From: Paralichthys olivaceus | Lineage: Eukaryota; Chordata; Actinopteri; Pleuronectiformes; Paralichthyidae | Direction of reading: 5' to 3' | DNA: 64,000 bases | Assembly: GCF_024713975.1 (NCBI RefSeq) | Contig: NC_091096.1 | Span: 24,577,458-24,641,457, forward strand | Shown: piece after piece, positions 45,397 to 58,800 of the stretch | Position numbering within the stretch: the first letter of the stretch is position 1 | How the letters are laid out: the number at the start of each line of letters is the position of its first letter | Made by a program: the position numbers and the translations under genes | The notes under the pieces: model-generated | Seen by the model: the letters and a program-made list of their open reading frames with translations, nothing else | Told to the model about the DNA's origin: nothing | Database searches by the model: none

Positions 45397-46762
45397 GTAA
45401 TACAGCTTACAGAGAAACACTTGTTCACCCAGTTATAAACAAACAAAACAATAAAAACAGACTTAATTTACACAGGCATTCTTTAGAAGGTCAGTGGTTT
45501 AGTATCCTGCCAAAGCAGGGGATGGGGGCAGGGGGCAGGGGGCAGGTGGGTGCTGGGGGGGGGTAAAAACTGTAACTAGTTCTCTAGTTTTGGCCTGTTC
45601 AAACAAAATTTTCATCAACATAAGCATAGAGATTTTACCATATCAACTGGAATTCAATTGGAGTTGGCCTTTTTTCACGTTTTGAGCATCAACATATTTT
45701 GTGTGAACAACACATAACATTCTCTTGTTGTACATATACAGTATGTACTGTATTCACATTTTGCAAAAACAAAAGAAAGAACAACGTAATCACCGCATTT
45801 CATTACATACTCAATAACAGGTCCTGCCTTCGGATTCAGAGAGAAACGAAACAAATCTGAAACACGTCTGCTTTTCTTTTTCTCCCTTCTTTACTTTTTT
45901 AAACACAACACTGTGGCTGTAGCATGATGAATGGATACATTGCCGTCCAGGTGGACATGGGATGTGGCCAGTAAAATACTTTGATATAGATTTTTTTTTC
46001 TCTTTACATTTGCATCTCTTATCACTTCAGACGTTGGCTTGTGTTGAGGGAGATGAGGGAACCAGGGGAGGATAAAGTGACACTGACACGAGTGAAGTCG
46101 CACAAAGACAAACAAATGGCAAGTTAGATGGAGATATCTGACATCTGAATATTGCCATCTGAGGAATATCCCTTTTTCGAATGTTTAAATCAGACGCATA
46201 GATGTACAGGACTGTACGAGGAACAGAATGATAATCCGTCTGAGTTATCACTGTGTTATCAGTTTTAGCAAAGACCCCCTGAACCTAAACGAGACCACAT
46301 TGTACCATAAACAGCCTGTTCTCTCTGTAAAACCCCAAACTTGGATGTGACATTGGTGAACCGTATAGAAAAAACTACCCGAGCTGCGCTCACGCCTACC
46401 CACAAATGCTGCAACATGAGAGAGAGGGCCAGAATCAGGTGAGGTGGAGTGGTTTCTGCTCTCTTTGGTGCGTGAGTTGAATCTGCGTGGGCTTGAATTT
46501 AATTCCAGTTTGTAACATGCACGTTGATTTCAGCATCGCCACGATTTCCACAGCCGGAGGTGTCTTAGAGTCACGGCTGATCACTGAGCAAATGGGAGGG
46601 AATATGGTTTCGTGCGGAGGCAGCAGGGCTCTTGGCAGTGCTTTGGTTGCTGCTGGGTGGATGGATGGGTGGATGTGTGTATTCAAGATGGGTTTTTTTT
46701 TTTTGTTGGGGGGGGGGAGTCCAGACAGAGAAGTAGCGATGTTGTTGTTAATGGTGGGTCAT
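45397..46762 (-). other. tnc: Probable tnc 3' UTR
   Basis: From the TAA at 46763 down to the candidate poly(A) site. No intron or further coding was seen. Holds a T-run with G-run near 46690-46720 and short G-rich repeats near 45524-45562. Confidence 0.5.
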
Positions 46763-46873
46763 TTATGATCGTTTCCTCCTCCCCTCCAGGTTTCTGAAGT
46801 TGGAGGGCCTGATCTTCATATCGGCGAACTCGATCGAGTGCTCGTGGCCTTTCCAGTGGAACCAGTTCACACC
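46763..46873 (-). CDS. tnc: tnc last exon (end of globe)
   Basis: Acceptor 'ctcttccacag', phase 0; 36 codons and TAA at 46763-46765. Encodes [20 protein letters not shown] then [16 protein letters not shown], the closing segment of the fibrinogen-like globe with the basic tail typical of tenascin-C. Confidence 0.96.
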   Translation of the reverse strand, partial: GVNWFHWKGHEHSIEFADMKIRPSNFRNLEGRRKRS

Positions 46874-49800
46874 CTGTGGAAGAGGAGACAAATCATGTAA
46901 TGTTAATCATATGGAGAGAAGGACAGGTCATGTGGAGGTTGTTTTCTTATCACAGACTTATATTATAGCAAAAGCAGCTGTATTGCCAGACAAACACATT
47001 TAATTTGGACTATCTTGGAAGCCCCAGACTTTGTTCAGTGCATGTGGTCACTGTGGTGTGGTTAAGGTTACGGTAAATAATTTTTTTAATTGTCAATAAA
47101 TTGGATTTATACTTGACACAAGGGTCCACCATAGATACCTTCAGCTGAGGTTTTGATTTATACTTCTGCTGTTGATAAAACAACCATGGGTTATGCAATT
47201 ATCAATGGTGAAGGAAGTACTCGAATGTTTTACTTCAGTAAAATACAAACAAATAGACAAAAATTAACTCAAGAAAAAAGAGAAGTACCATGTTAACTTT
47301 TCTACTTGGGTAAAAGTAAATCAGTGCTTTGAAGCATACTCAAGTGAGTTTTAAAAGTAATAGTACTTGCTCAGTGTAGCCTATTCTCTATTCTAACATA
47401 CAAATATATCATTATTATGTATATTTTGTTTAGTACCAGAAAAATGCAGACTACAGTACAGATATGTGTTGATATATGCATTGGAGTAAAAGTGAAAAGT
47501 ACCTGTAAATAAATCTGCTTAAGTAAATTACCAATACATGAAAAATATTTCAGAATACAGTAACTAAAGTAAATGTACTTTGTGACATCCCACCACTGCT
47601 CAGAGTTACAGAATTACATCCGTGGTTTTCACTTGAGTGAGAAAAAGAAGATAACTGACTCTTCCTCACGCTGGCTTCTTCTCTTCACTACACCAGGGTA
47701 TCATTTCTACAAAGGATGGGGGCGATGTGTCCCACTCACAACTACAGGCTGTTGTCTTCACCAAAGTTGAAGGTCAGTGTGTATGATTTAGTGGCATCTA
47801 GTGGTGAAGTTCCAACTAAGATATTCATCTCACACTGTGAAGCAGAACCTACAGTGGCCTTCAGGTGACAGTAACATGACAGTTCCTCTCCAGAGCCAGT
47901 TTTACTGTATCTACTCTAGATACATGTGCAACAATATATTCTAAGCTAATGAAAACACAGTCATTATTAATTTCCATTGATTGGCCACTAAAAATATAAT
48001 TATGATTAATGTATATATAATTTGTGTTGATTGTTTTTTTTATTTTATTGAGTGCGCTCCCTACTTCTGAACTAACTCTTGTCACGCTGGACAGTTTTAA
48101 CAGGACACTGACATTAGGACACATTTTTAACCTTGGCGTGTCTTTCCAGTTTCTGAGGAGACGCCAGCTCAACACCAGCTGAGTCAGTGTCACAAAGGAC
48201 AAGGTCAAGGACAAGGTGGTTTTGTGTTAGGAAGAGTCTGTAATTAAAAACATCAGGGGCAAACTGCTTCCTGCGCTGTAATGACCATTTGGCATTAGAC
48301 AGAATTCCTAGAGATACTGAGCTGACCACAGAAACCCCCTCTGTACGATTTGTTTTGTTGGGAAACACAACTGAGGCCTCATCTGTTGGAGTGAAGGAGG
48401 ACCCTCAGTGGCCCCCAGAAGGATCACTCTCTGTTGTAGAAGTTGCAGCAGCAGTGAACTGTACCTTGCTGTGACTGTTGTCTCCATATCGTCCCATGAG
48501 GTTGACACGGTGACAGTTTTTATACCAGAAGGCTCCCTTATAGGAGAGGGCACAGTTGGTGACGGCGATGTCGTTGTCATGGTCGTAGGTGGAGAACGGA
48601 CGACCGTGGTGGTAGGTCATGGAGTCGCCTACAGGGAAACACGACAGAGAGAGAGTGAGAGAGAAGAGAGAGAGAGCATCAATGAAATGAACTGTGGTAG
48701 AGGATGAACACTGTAACAAACACATAGCATTTACAAGAAACCTTTTCACTACCAGGTGCACACATAGACATCAAAGGGGGCTTGAGACCCTTCCCTTTTT
48801 ATTTCTGGAGAGAAAGTGTCCTTTTACCTGTTTAGTTTTTTTTAAATAAATGACTATTATACTCCTGTTTGTGCACAGATTCAAACAAATATATTGATTA
48901 AATAATATATTAACAATCTAAATATCAGGAGAATTAGATTTAGTCTCTACACTCCCTTCCTCCACGTCTCCTGCACAGTGCTGAGCACAGAGCTGTGGAC
49001 ATTTCTTGATTCTTAGATGTAGCTCGACGTGGACGTGGACTCTGCAACTCTGTCAGAGTCTGTAGCCTTCTCCCCCCTCTGACCTGCACTCACTTTACAC
49101 TTTAACAATAAACACCATCACTGATCACAAGTTATTAGGACACGTACAGGATTAATGTTTACTTTGTATTTGTTAGAGTCGCACCAAAGTTTATGAGACA
49201 CTTGTTTAAACCTGCTACACAACACGAGACGTGAGTCAGGACACAGCGCAGTGTTTTAACCTCATTGTTGCAGAAGAAGCGACGCCCCGTTTATCCAGGA
49301 ACATAGATATGAATTCATCAGGTTTTTATAAAGAGCAGTTCTAAGTGTGATGATTAGAAAACATCAGTGGAGCAGAGTAACTCGCTGACTAATGCGTCTC
49401 GAGTTGTGGATGTGATACAGAGATGCATTGTTGTGCATTCGAATCGTTGACTGCTGAATCATAATCAAATCATGAGGCTAGTGAAGGTGCACTTGTGAGC
49501 ACAGTCATCACAGTCCTGTCAGACAGGCAGCGCCTCCCACCTCCTGTTCCTGTTGTATTGGTTTTTCTTTGTTAGTGTGGAGCTGTGTGATGACGAACAA
49601 ATGACTAAGCTACCAGTGGATCCAGTTTACAGCTAGTTAGCCTCAAGACAGAAACAAATATAGTTCACTTGTGTCTTGCTAGTAAACAGACAGAGGGTGA
49701 AAGAAGAAGAAAAATGACAAATCTCTTCCCGAATGTGAGGGTATTAAAATAAATTGTTAAGCTAGTCACAGATGTGATACCATATTTAACTTTTGGTTTT

Positions 49801-52800
49801 AAAACATATTTTTTATAAATAATTATGATTATAATTATTTGTTAGCTGTATAAATAAAAATTGCCCTGAAAAAAGATTTTAAAAGGATAGCATAAATAAT
49901 AAAAGATAATGAAAATAAATTTGATCCAGAATATTAAAAAAAAATGTTTTAAAGTTCCATCATTTGCATGAATACACACATTGATTTCTCAGATAATTCA
50001 TTTGTCACTGAAAAATTGTCTCCAGCAAAAGCACTAATTTCCAGTTATAGAAAACTCTTGACTGTTTCAGATAAACAAACACATATAAATGAAACTATAC
50101 ATTTGTGAGCAGCGGTAAAAGTTGTCTTCAGGACTTGAACTAAAGCATTGTGTACATGTTTGGCTGCAGGAGTCGGTTTACCTGCTGTTCCACTGTATCC
50201 TCCTACGTGTACTTTGTAGCGGGTTCGAGGTTCAGACACAGAGAACTTGTCGTACTGAGCGTAGGCTGCTTCACCCTTGTCTCTCAGGTCTACCCGCAGC
50301 TCGTACTGACCTCCAGCTGTGATCTTATGTAGGTTGGACAGACCTGAGGGAAGGAGGAGATGAGATATATGATATAAATATAGATTGTGATATATAATAT
50401 ATCATGTCATTTTATCTTTGGATAACAAAATATATAGTATGTAATACTTTATGAGTATTTCATGTGAATCCAATCAAACTAATTTCATAATTCAAATTAT
50501 TATGACTAGAACATCTGCATTGACTACTGCATCTGCTGCAGTTGTTTCATATTTCACAGTCTTATCATTTCACTCCTTTCCATCATTGATGCAGGAATTC
50601 AGCTCATTTCATCCTGAACAGCCACTATTGAATCAAACTTAATTATGGATACAAAAGTAGTTTTGTAATTGGCCACGTGGTGGCACTGTCACATCAGTTT
50701 CTGACTGTGGAGCGTTTAACTGCAGCACGCTGTCTGCCAAATTTCATTTCTGTCGTCCTGCAGTTTTTAAAGTTTTATGCTAAATTATTCATTAATTATG
50801 GGAGATTTCAACAAGCTGCTTAAGGGCTAATGTAGCTTAGTCATGCTATGAATTTTTAAAGTGGAATCGTCTTTCAAGCCATCACTGTGTGGGACTATTA
50901 TCCATTTGGTAAAGCTACATGAGACTCAGACTGGTTTCAATCTGAACACTTGAGCCACATTTGGTTGCAACAGGATGAAGCAGAGTTATAGCAGTTTGTA
51001 ATTACCTGACCACACGCTTGTTTGCTAATCATGGAAAGACGATTCATGAGATGTTGATTATATCATTTGGACAATCTTTTGTTGTCGTCCAAACATCGTA
51101 TGCACCACGTTTGCTGAAGCTTAGTCTGTGAATGAGTGCAGCTTATATCAGTCTATTCGGCATCATCTACTGAATCCAATGACTCCTCCTTTTTCTTCTA
51201 CATTTCACAGTAGATCATTTATAAGCTATTTCTCTCCATGTGGTGGTATCACTAACAGTTCTGAGTGTGAAGCAGTGAGGGAAGCTGTTATCGTTTTTGG
51301 AGATATTTTTTAACACGTTTCACTAGTTTTGCTCATTCCTCATAGAGAACCATAAAAAAAAAAAAACTATTAAAAAATCATATGAAATCAACTGACAGAT
51401 ATGAGAGCACCAAAAGTCCTAGAACATGTCCCTTAAAACTGTTCAGCTTCAAACTATGTTTCCAGTTGAGAGTGTGTAGGACCAGCAGAGCATCAATAGA
51501 AGAAAACAGGAAAATAAAGAGAATAATCAATATAGAACTTTTGTACAATGAGTAAATCCACAGATCTGTGTTCATACATTTGTCAATGAATATATAATCA
51601 ATCAAATACACATGTGAATGCTGTCATTGTGTATAAATCACCTCTGTTACAAGCTGAACATACTGTTATATCACCATATCTTTATCTATTGTGGAACTGT
51701 GTGTTGTGATCGGATGTTTGATAGAAATTACCCAGCCAGAATTCATCGTTCATGTCTCCGAAGCCAGCGGTGTAATTCTTCCAGTTACGGAAAAACTCCA
51801 GTTTCCCGCTCTGACGTCTGAGGAAAATCTGCAAAGGAAACAACAATAACTGAGTAATAATGTCAGACTGTGTTTTATATAATCAGCTGATGAATTTATG
51901 ATTCCCTGAGAGGTAAGTGAAAAAACGTATTTACTTCATATCTGGCAAAAGATACAAATGTTCTAAGACAAAAATAAAATAAAAATGAAAGTAGATTTAG
52001 ACAACAGAGCCTGCAGGGGTCTGCGATCCTCCAAATTGTTGTGTGGCCACTACCAGCTGAGCATGTGTTCCTCAAAGCAGAGCAGAGAGAACAGGCCTGT
52101 GGTGTCCACAGCTGTCTGTCTGTGTATCGGACTTACAATCCATCCGCCTCCATCGGTGCTCATGTCGCAGTAGACCTGGAGGGGCTGGCTCTCATCTCCC
52201 GCCAGATAGATGGTGTACAGGCCGGATGAGGTGTCACCATTCAGCAGAGCCTGGGAGCAGTCCCTGGGGTATCTGTACAGCACACCAGCTACACACACAC
52301 ACACACACACACGATCTAATGATTGTGGACCCGACAGACATTCTTATAGATACTATCACTGTGAAGCTAATCTTCTTTTGTGGATTATTAAATAATCCAG
52401 TATTTATGACAAATTAAAATAGGTGTATATGTCTGTCACTACAGTTTATTGTTAAATCCGTTTGATATTTTGACACGACGAGGGATGAAACCTGTTCATG
52501 AATCTACTCACTGGTGGTGAAGACAGAGGAGATGACTCTGCTCCTCTTGGGACCAGCGATGGCCTGCAGCCTGACTGAATACTCTGTGGAGGCGCTGAGC
52601 TGAGCCATGTTGTAAGACACAGCAGTGGGACTCAGGACCACCTCCTGATGGAAGAAACCTGTTCAGACATTTTCTTTATGACCAGTTAGACCAGAATCAG
52701 CGGAGTCCTGGTTTCCCACTCACCCGGATGATGCCGTCTGCGGACTCGTAGCTGAGGATGTATCCGGTGATGTCAGCGCGGGGCGGCTTCCAGGTCAGCA

Positions 52801-55800
52801 TGCAGTTCTCTGTCTGGATGTTACTGGCTGCCAGATCCTGAGGAGCATCCACATCTACACACAAAACAACCTCTTAGAGAATCGCATACTGTATTATTTA
52901 AGTTTCATATCATACATTGATGGATATGTGATAAATGTCAGAAGATTCCTTTATAGTTTTTGACATGTGAAGTGTTGATTAATAAGAGTAAAGCAATAGA
53001 GCACATTACCTCTTAATTTGGCAAACATGTATAGACATATTTACTATGTAAAGAATAAGAATAGAATAGTTAATATGTTAGAAATGCCTTGATATGTATC
53101 TAGATTTGTAGGAAGTAACAAATAAGAATACAGAAATAAATGATATATTAATATATTGGACAGTTCTTATCCATACCTTCATTTTTTACACGTGAGTTTA
53201 GAGTGTTTGAATAAAAATGTAATAATATATTATTATATGTGAATTAATTTTTTCTGTCTGTAGTGATTTGTAATGTATAGTGTATATGAACACAGATATA
53301 GTAAGCTAATATGTCTCTAGAATAATAGCAAGATATTATTCTGTCTTAATACTGTAGTTTGTCTGTAGGTGTTTTTACTGATGTCTTGTCTCTTATAATT
53401 TGTGTGGACCCCATGGACGAAAAGCTGCTGCTCAACATAAGCTAAAGGGGTTCTTAATAAAATCCTAAATCAAAATCTGTTTATTTACAGTTCAGGAATC
53501 TTTTATAAATGGTTCATTCCCCCTGTTGGTCTCAGAATCTGACAATGTTGACATTTAGCTGAACCTGAAAGAAAAGACACAAAATCAAGTTTTAGATGGG
53601 ACCGCTCACCGGTGGTAAACTCAGTTGTAGTAGCTGCGCTCTTGGACAAGTCCCTCACCGCATACACCTTCACAGTGTAGTGCGTCGCCGGCGTCAGAGA
53701 GATCATCTCAAACTCCACCACGTTTCCTGACACGCGCTCCATCACCGGAGCCACTGAAACGAAACACACACACACACACACACACACAGGCAGGATAAGA
53801 TGAGATGAATGCATGGATGTAGCTTCTGGAGAACTACATTTTTTTAATCTTTGCTTTAAAGGTCCAGTGTGTAAGATTTAGGTGAAAGGGATCTATTGGC
53901 AGAAATTTAATGTAGAATAATCCTCATGATGTTTTCACTAGTTCATTTCATCTAAATTGTATGAATTGTAGTTTTCTTTACGCCAGAAAAGGTCTTTTAA
54001 ATTTAAATACTTTATATTCACATGGAGGGGACCCTCTCTACAGAGGTCACCATGTTTTTTACATTAGTCCAGACTGGACAAACTAAACACCTTTTGAGTT
54101 TTTATGACAACTGAAGCTACCACAGGTTCTTTTTCATGTTTGGAAGGAGAGGGTGAGGTGAGGGGTGTTCAGCTGCAACATGCAACTTCAACACTAGATA
54201 TCACAAAACTCAATCTACATTAGATCTTCATTTAAAAGTAGTAATGATCATTTAAATGTGATCAGAATCTGACTGCAGTGACAACGGCATCAATCAAACA
54301 ATCGAGCCCACTGCTGTACTGAAGTAGGATATAACCCGTTGATATGCGTGTTCATAATATCTACATGTTTCGATGCTACATACCTGAGTCTGCACTGTAG
54401 GTGATGACATAACCGTCTACAGTGGCGATGGCAGGCTGCCAGAGCAGCAGAACTTCAGTGTCTGTGATGTTGACCGCAGTCAGACCTCGGGGCTTGTCCA
54501 GAGCTGCAACACACAAACACACACACACAGTCGGCAGTTGAACATACTCAAATGTCTGTCCCATTGGACATATGTATATTAAGAAGGGAACCTCTGCACC
54601 TCTGGTCATGCTGCTGTTTGAACATAAATAAATACACACTCGTTTGAAGAAAACACTTAAAAAAACATGTTAATTAATTTTAACCAACTGGTTTCAAGGT
54701 GAAAATAGACACAATTACATTTATAAGGTGTGTGTGTGTGTGTGTGTGTGTGTACATGTAGATGTAGGAAAAGTTTTGGCCTGTCCTCACTTTGACCCAC
54801 TTTCAATGTGCTGTTTGAGGTTTGTCTTTTGGGTCAGGGTATGGATCACAGTGAGGACTTTAGTTTTGATGGTTAATGTTAGGATGAGGGGACAATGAGT
54901 GTCATCACTAAAATAGAAGTGCAATAGTGTGTGTGTGTTATAGTGCAGGTTTTCCATGGGTGTTACTGTACCTGTGGTGACACTGTCTGACCCAGGCTCA
55001 CTCTCCCTCTGACCCTTGACAGCGACGACAGTGACCTCATAGGTGACCCCGGGTGTCAGGTTGGGCAGCACGGTGTGAGACTCTGAGTTACCCACTGTCA
55101 GTGTCTTAGCATTACCTGGGAGTCAAAACAACACACACACCAAAGTGAATGTAGAGTGGAGGCTACATTATTGTGTAAAGTAGTAACTTCCCTTTATGTC
55201 CTTGCATGCTCATAACAATGGACAGAGACAACACAAGACTTCTTCAACATCCTTATGGACTTTGGTGTAGTCTCCTTTTTATATCACATTATCTGTGGTT
55301 ATGATGACTTCAGCGTATTTTAAGTGCTTAAAGAAGTGTCATCTGCGTGGCTATAAATTCATATTTAAGTGTCATACCATATTCACAAATTATAAAGGAA
55401 AACTATGGAGGAAACTCTTTCCACTAGTTAGTGACTGATCTAAACTTAAAATCTTAACACTGCATTTTCATTAGAATGGACGCTGAGTCTGAAGGGGTGA
55501 AATCACAATCCTTGGAGTAATCCATCAACGGCATCACATAATAATAACTCTGATTAAATTGGGAAAAGTTAATGAATGTAATGATGAGGATTAATACGAA
55601 TAATCATCTTCTTCATCATCATCATCATCACATTGTTTTCTGATGACTGTTTACATTTACCTCTGTTCCTCACACATTAGCCATAGCCATATTGAGTCAC
55701 TAGGGGGCAGAATCAGTCTTTCATTAAAGAGAAAAGTTGCCCTACAGGTCGTGGTCGATAAAATTGATGGAACAGCAATGATCTAGGTTTGAGCCAAATC

Positions 55801-58800
55801 TTATGTTGTTGTTACGTTTATGTACCAACTACAAAAATGAATGCTTAATGCTATTTGTTTGACATTGTTCGTTTTTTTTTAAGCTTTGTTACAGCTGCAA
55901 TACGCCACCAGATCTTCAATGTTAGTCAGTTGACTGTTGTCCACATGTGGGGACACTGACCTCCATGAGCAGGCACATACGTGACCCTGTAGCTGTCCAC
56001 CCGAGCTCTTGGAACTGCCCAGTGAACAGTGGCGGATGTGTCGGTGACATCAGAGAAGCGGATGCCCTTGGGTGAGCCCAGATCTGGCACAAGCAAGACA
56101 GAAACAGCAGGTGGGGGCAAAAACAGACCAAAAACAGATGGTTTAGTCAATGTGTGTATAACCCTCTTATCATGGGCAGGAGAGGGAAAATAGAACATAC
56201 AGTATATGTGGCACTAATCTAAATGAATGCACAGCATATATGTTTATATTATAATATCATTTGTTCATGGGAAAACGGCAGCAGACAAGAAAAGACATAG
56301 ACACGGTCACACGCACGTATTCTGTTACTGTAGCCAGGGCAGATCCACCACTGAAAGGCACTCGTTTTAGGACAGAGCAAAAGAGCGAGTGTGTAAAAGA
56401 GAGTGAGGTAGACAGACAAAGGGGGCCTGGGGAGGCCTGGTCTCATGGAGAAACCCTTTCCAGCTAACAGCAAACCACAGTATCTTGCGTGACAGACCTG
56501 AGGGGATTAACTTGCCCCCATTTCATGGAAACACAAAAGTGAAACATGCGCTGTGCTACCCAAGAGTAAAGCCTTACCCCCAGGGAGGACAGGGGACACA
56601 GCCAGCGACACCCGTCCTATGTGACATAGACAACTGCCCCCCCACCTCCTTTACAAAGGAGAGACACTGACACATGGGACCAGGCAGTCAATGACATCTG
56701 GGAGGACAACTGAACGAAGACAACACAACCAAAGGAGCAGAGTAAAGAGCTAAGTAAATGTCCTGAGTGGGGGTTGACCGCTACAAATTTTCTTTAGGCT
56801 TTTTATTTTTGAAGCCGCTAATTTTCAAATTCAATTCATGGATATTCATTACAGGATTTAGACCACCCTGGGGTAGTAGTCAGTAATAGGTTGCATCATA
56901 AGCAGATTAAACTACAATAATTCAGATTTTGATCCAGCAGCAGTCTTGAGATCAGCAGTTCTTAAACTGTCATGTTGCTGAGGCCCACTCAGGAGAACTA
57001 ACAGACAGATCGAGACATGTAGCTGTTGACACAAGACACACGACGTTTCCAGCTCTGATCATCATCAAAAAGTCTGTGTTGCCATTGACACGAAACCTTT
57101 TTAGACAAATGTTGGAACACAATAACTTTTCATGCTGTTACCATAAAAGACACCGACACCACTGGTTATGCCGACAACACCGGTCCAGATTTCAGTTCAC
57201 AGCTCTAAATTCTCAGGTCCACGCTTTCACTGTATACCTGTTCTCACCCACTCGAATACAGACTTGGAGCGTCTTCCCAGAACAAGCCCAAAGATTTCAA
57301 TTTTGTACTCTGTGTCCTCAGTGAGCTCTGTCATTGCAGCGCTTTGCTCTTCGCCGCCCAGCACCAGTTCTCTCGGTTGGGCTGGGCCCTCAGCCTGGCT
57401 GACCATTATGACAAAGGTGTCGAAGGCGTCCTCTTCAGCCATCCAGGCCAGCCTAAAGCTGTCAGGGGTGACGTCGGACACTAGGAGAGCCTGCACCTCC
57501 GGTTCGTCCTCTGAGTGATAGGGGGAAAGTCAGTTTTCCTCCTCTGTGGAACTTAAGAACGCTTTGACATTTGAGGAACATGGCAGTCAAAGAGAGAGTA
57601 GCAGTCTACGTGCAAATGCCAGCATTGGTTACGTGGTTCAGCATCAGTCAACAAATAAACAGCCTGATTTTGTGGAAAATAAAGAAGGAAGAAATGAACA
57701 TGAGGCAACAGAGGGTAAGTTGTGAGCAAAGTAAGAGTCTATTACAGACCAAGAGAAATGGATTATAAAGCCACCATGGTTAGTAATGTTAATAATGTGA
57801 TTAAATATTGGACAGCTCATTCAGTCAAGGTCATGGATGTGACCACAATATATTTTTAGGAACTTTAAGGAGCTGCCGCATTTTCTTTTGAAACTTGATG
57901 AGAATGTAATATTAATGTTAATAAACCTTTTGATTTAATAAGCCATGGTATATGGGCCACAGACTGTGCCTTGTTCTCAGAGGGAGTGTTTCTATGTGTG
58001 TCAAGCAGTGTGCTTGGCTATTGTTCGCAAAACTGGCGATCTGTGCTGAATTGAAATCCGAGGAGTGACGTGAGAAACATTTGGGAGAATTAAGAGTTAA
58101 GGTTGCGTACAAACTAATATGTTTTTTTTTTTAAACCTGAAAACCCATATCACATGACAGCACATGCTGGTGTAAACAGGAATCAGGTGGGCTTGGGTCG
58201 GATTTGGATACAAAATGTAATGCCCATCAGGTATGGCTCAAGCTTGATCAACTTACTCTTGGGCTTGGATGAGTTTAGACAGAAAATTGTGGCCTGAGCT
58301 GCACTCTAGTCTGCATCATCATTTCTAAAAGTATCACCCAGTTCTAAAACCACAAACCCCAGGGTTTTCAAACCTAAATGTTGCTAGCAGTGTTTTTAAA
58401 GTCTTTTAAAAAGTCTGAGGCTACTGTACGTGTCTTCATTGTCGTCACTCAAGTAGGTCAGGTAGCACAAATCAATCACAATAGCTTTCTGAGCCATCCA
58501 TTATGCTGGTCTATATTGTTTTGTCTAGCAGGGCTGATAAAGATATTATTGAAGTTATTTTAGTCAAACAGTTCAACAGATGTTAGCACCATTAACTACT
58601 CTAATATTTTAGGGTACAGCTTGAGATTCTTTGAAAAAAGCCTGATCACATTCTTGAGCAATTTTGTGAAGAGGTTTTGTCAAACAACACCTGCTTTCCG
58701 AGAAGTACCCAACAACAGTTCAGTACAGACAACTATGGCAGCGTGTGCATGTGGTGCTGTAAAAGCTAGTATTAAGCAGTCATTAGACGCAGCTAATAAT

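Noticed and set aside
46763..52288. Tenascin-R, -W or another fibrinogen-domain gene
   Set aside because: The NLMGRYGD and [13 protein letters not shown] residues and the basic C-terminus are the tenascin-C form. FN3 repeats 6-8 also match tenascin-C best from memory of the family.
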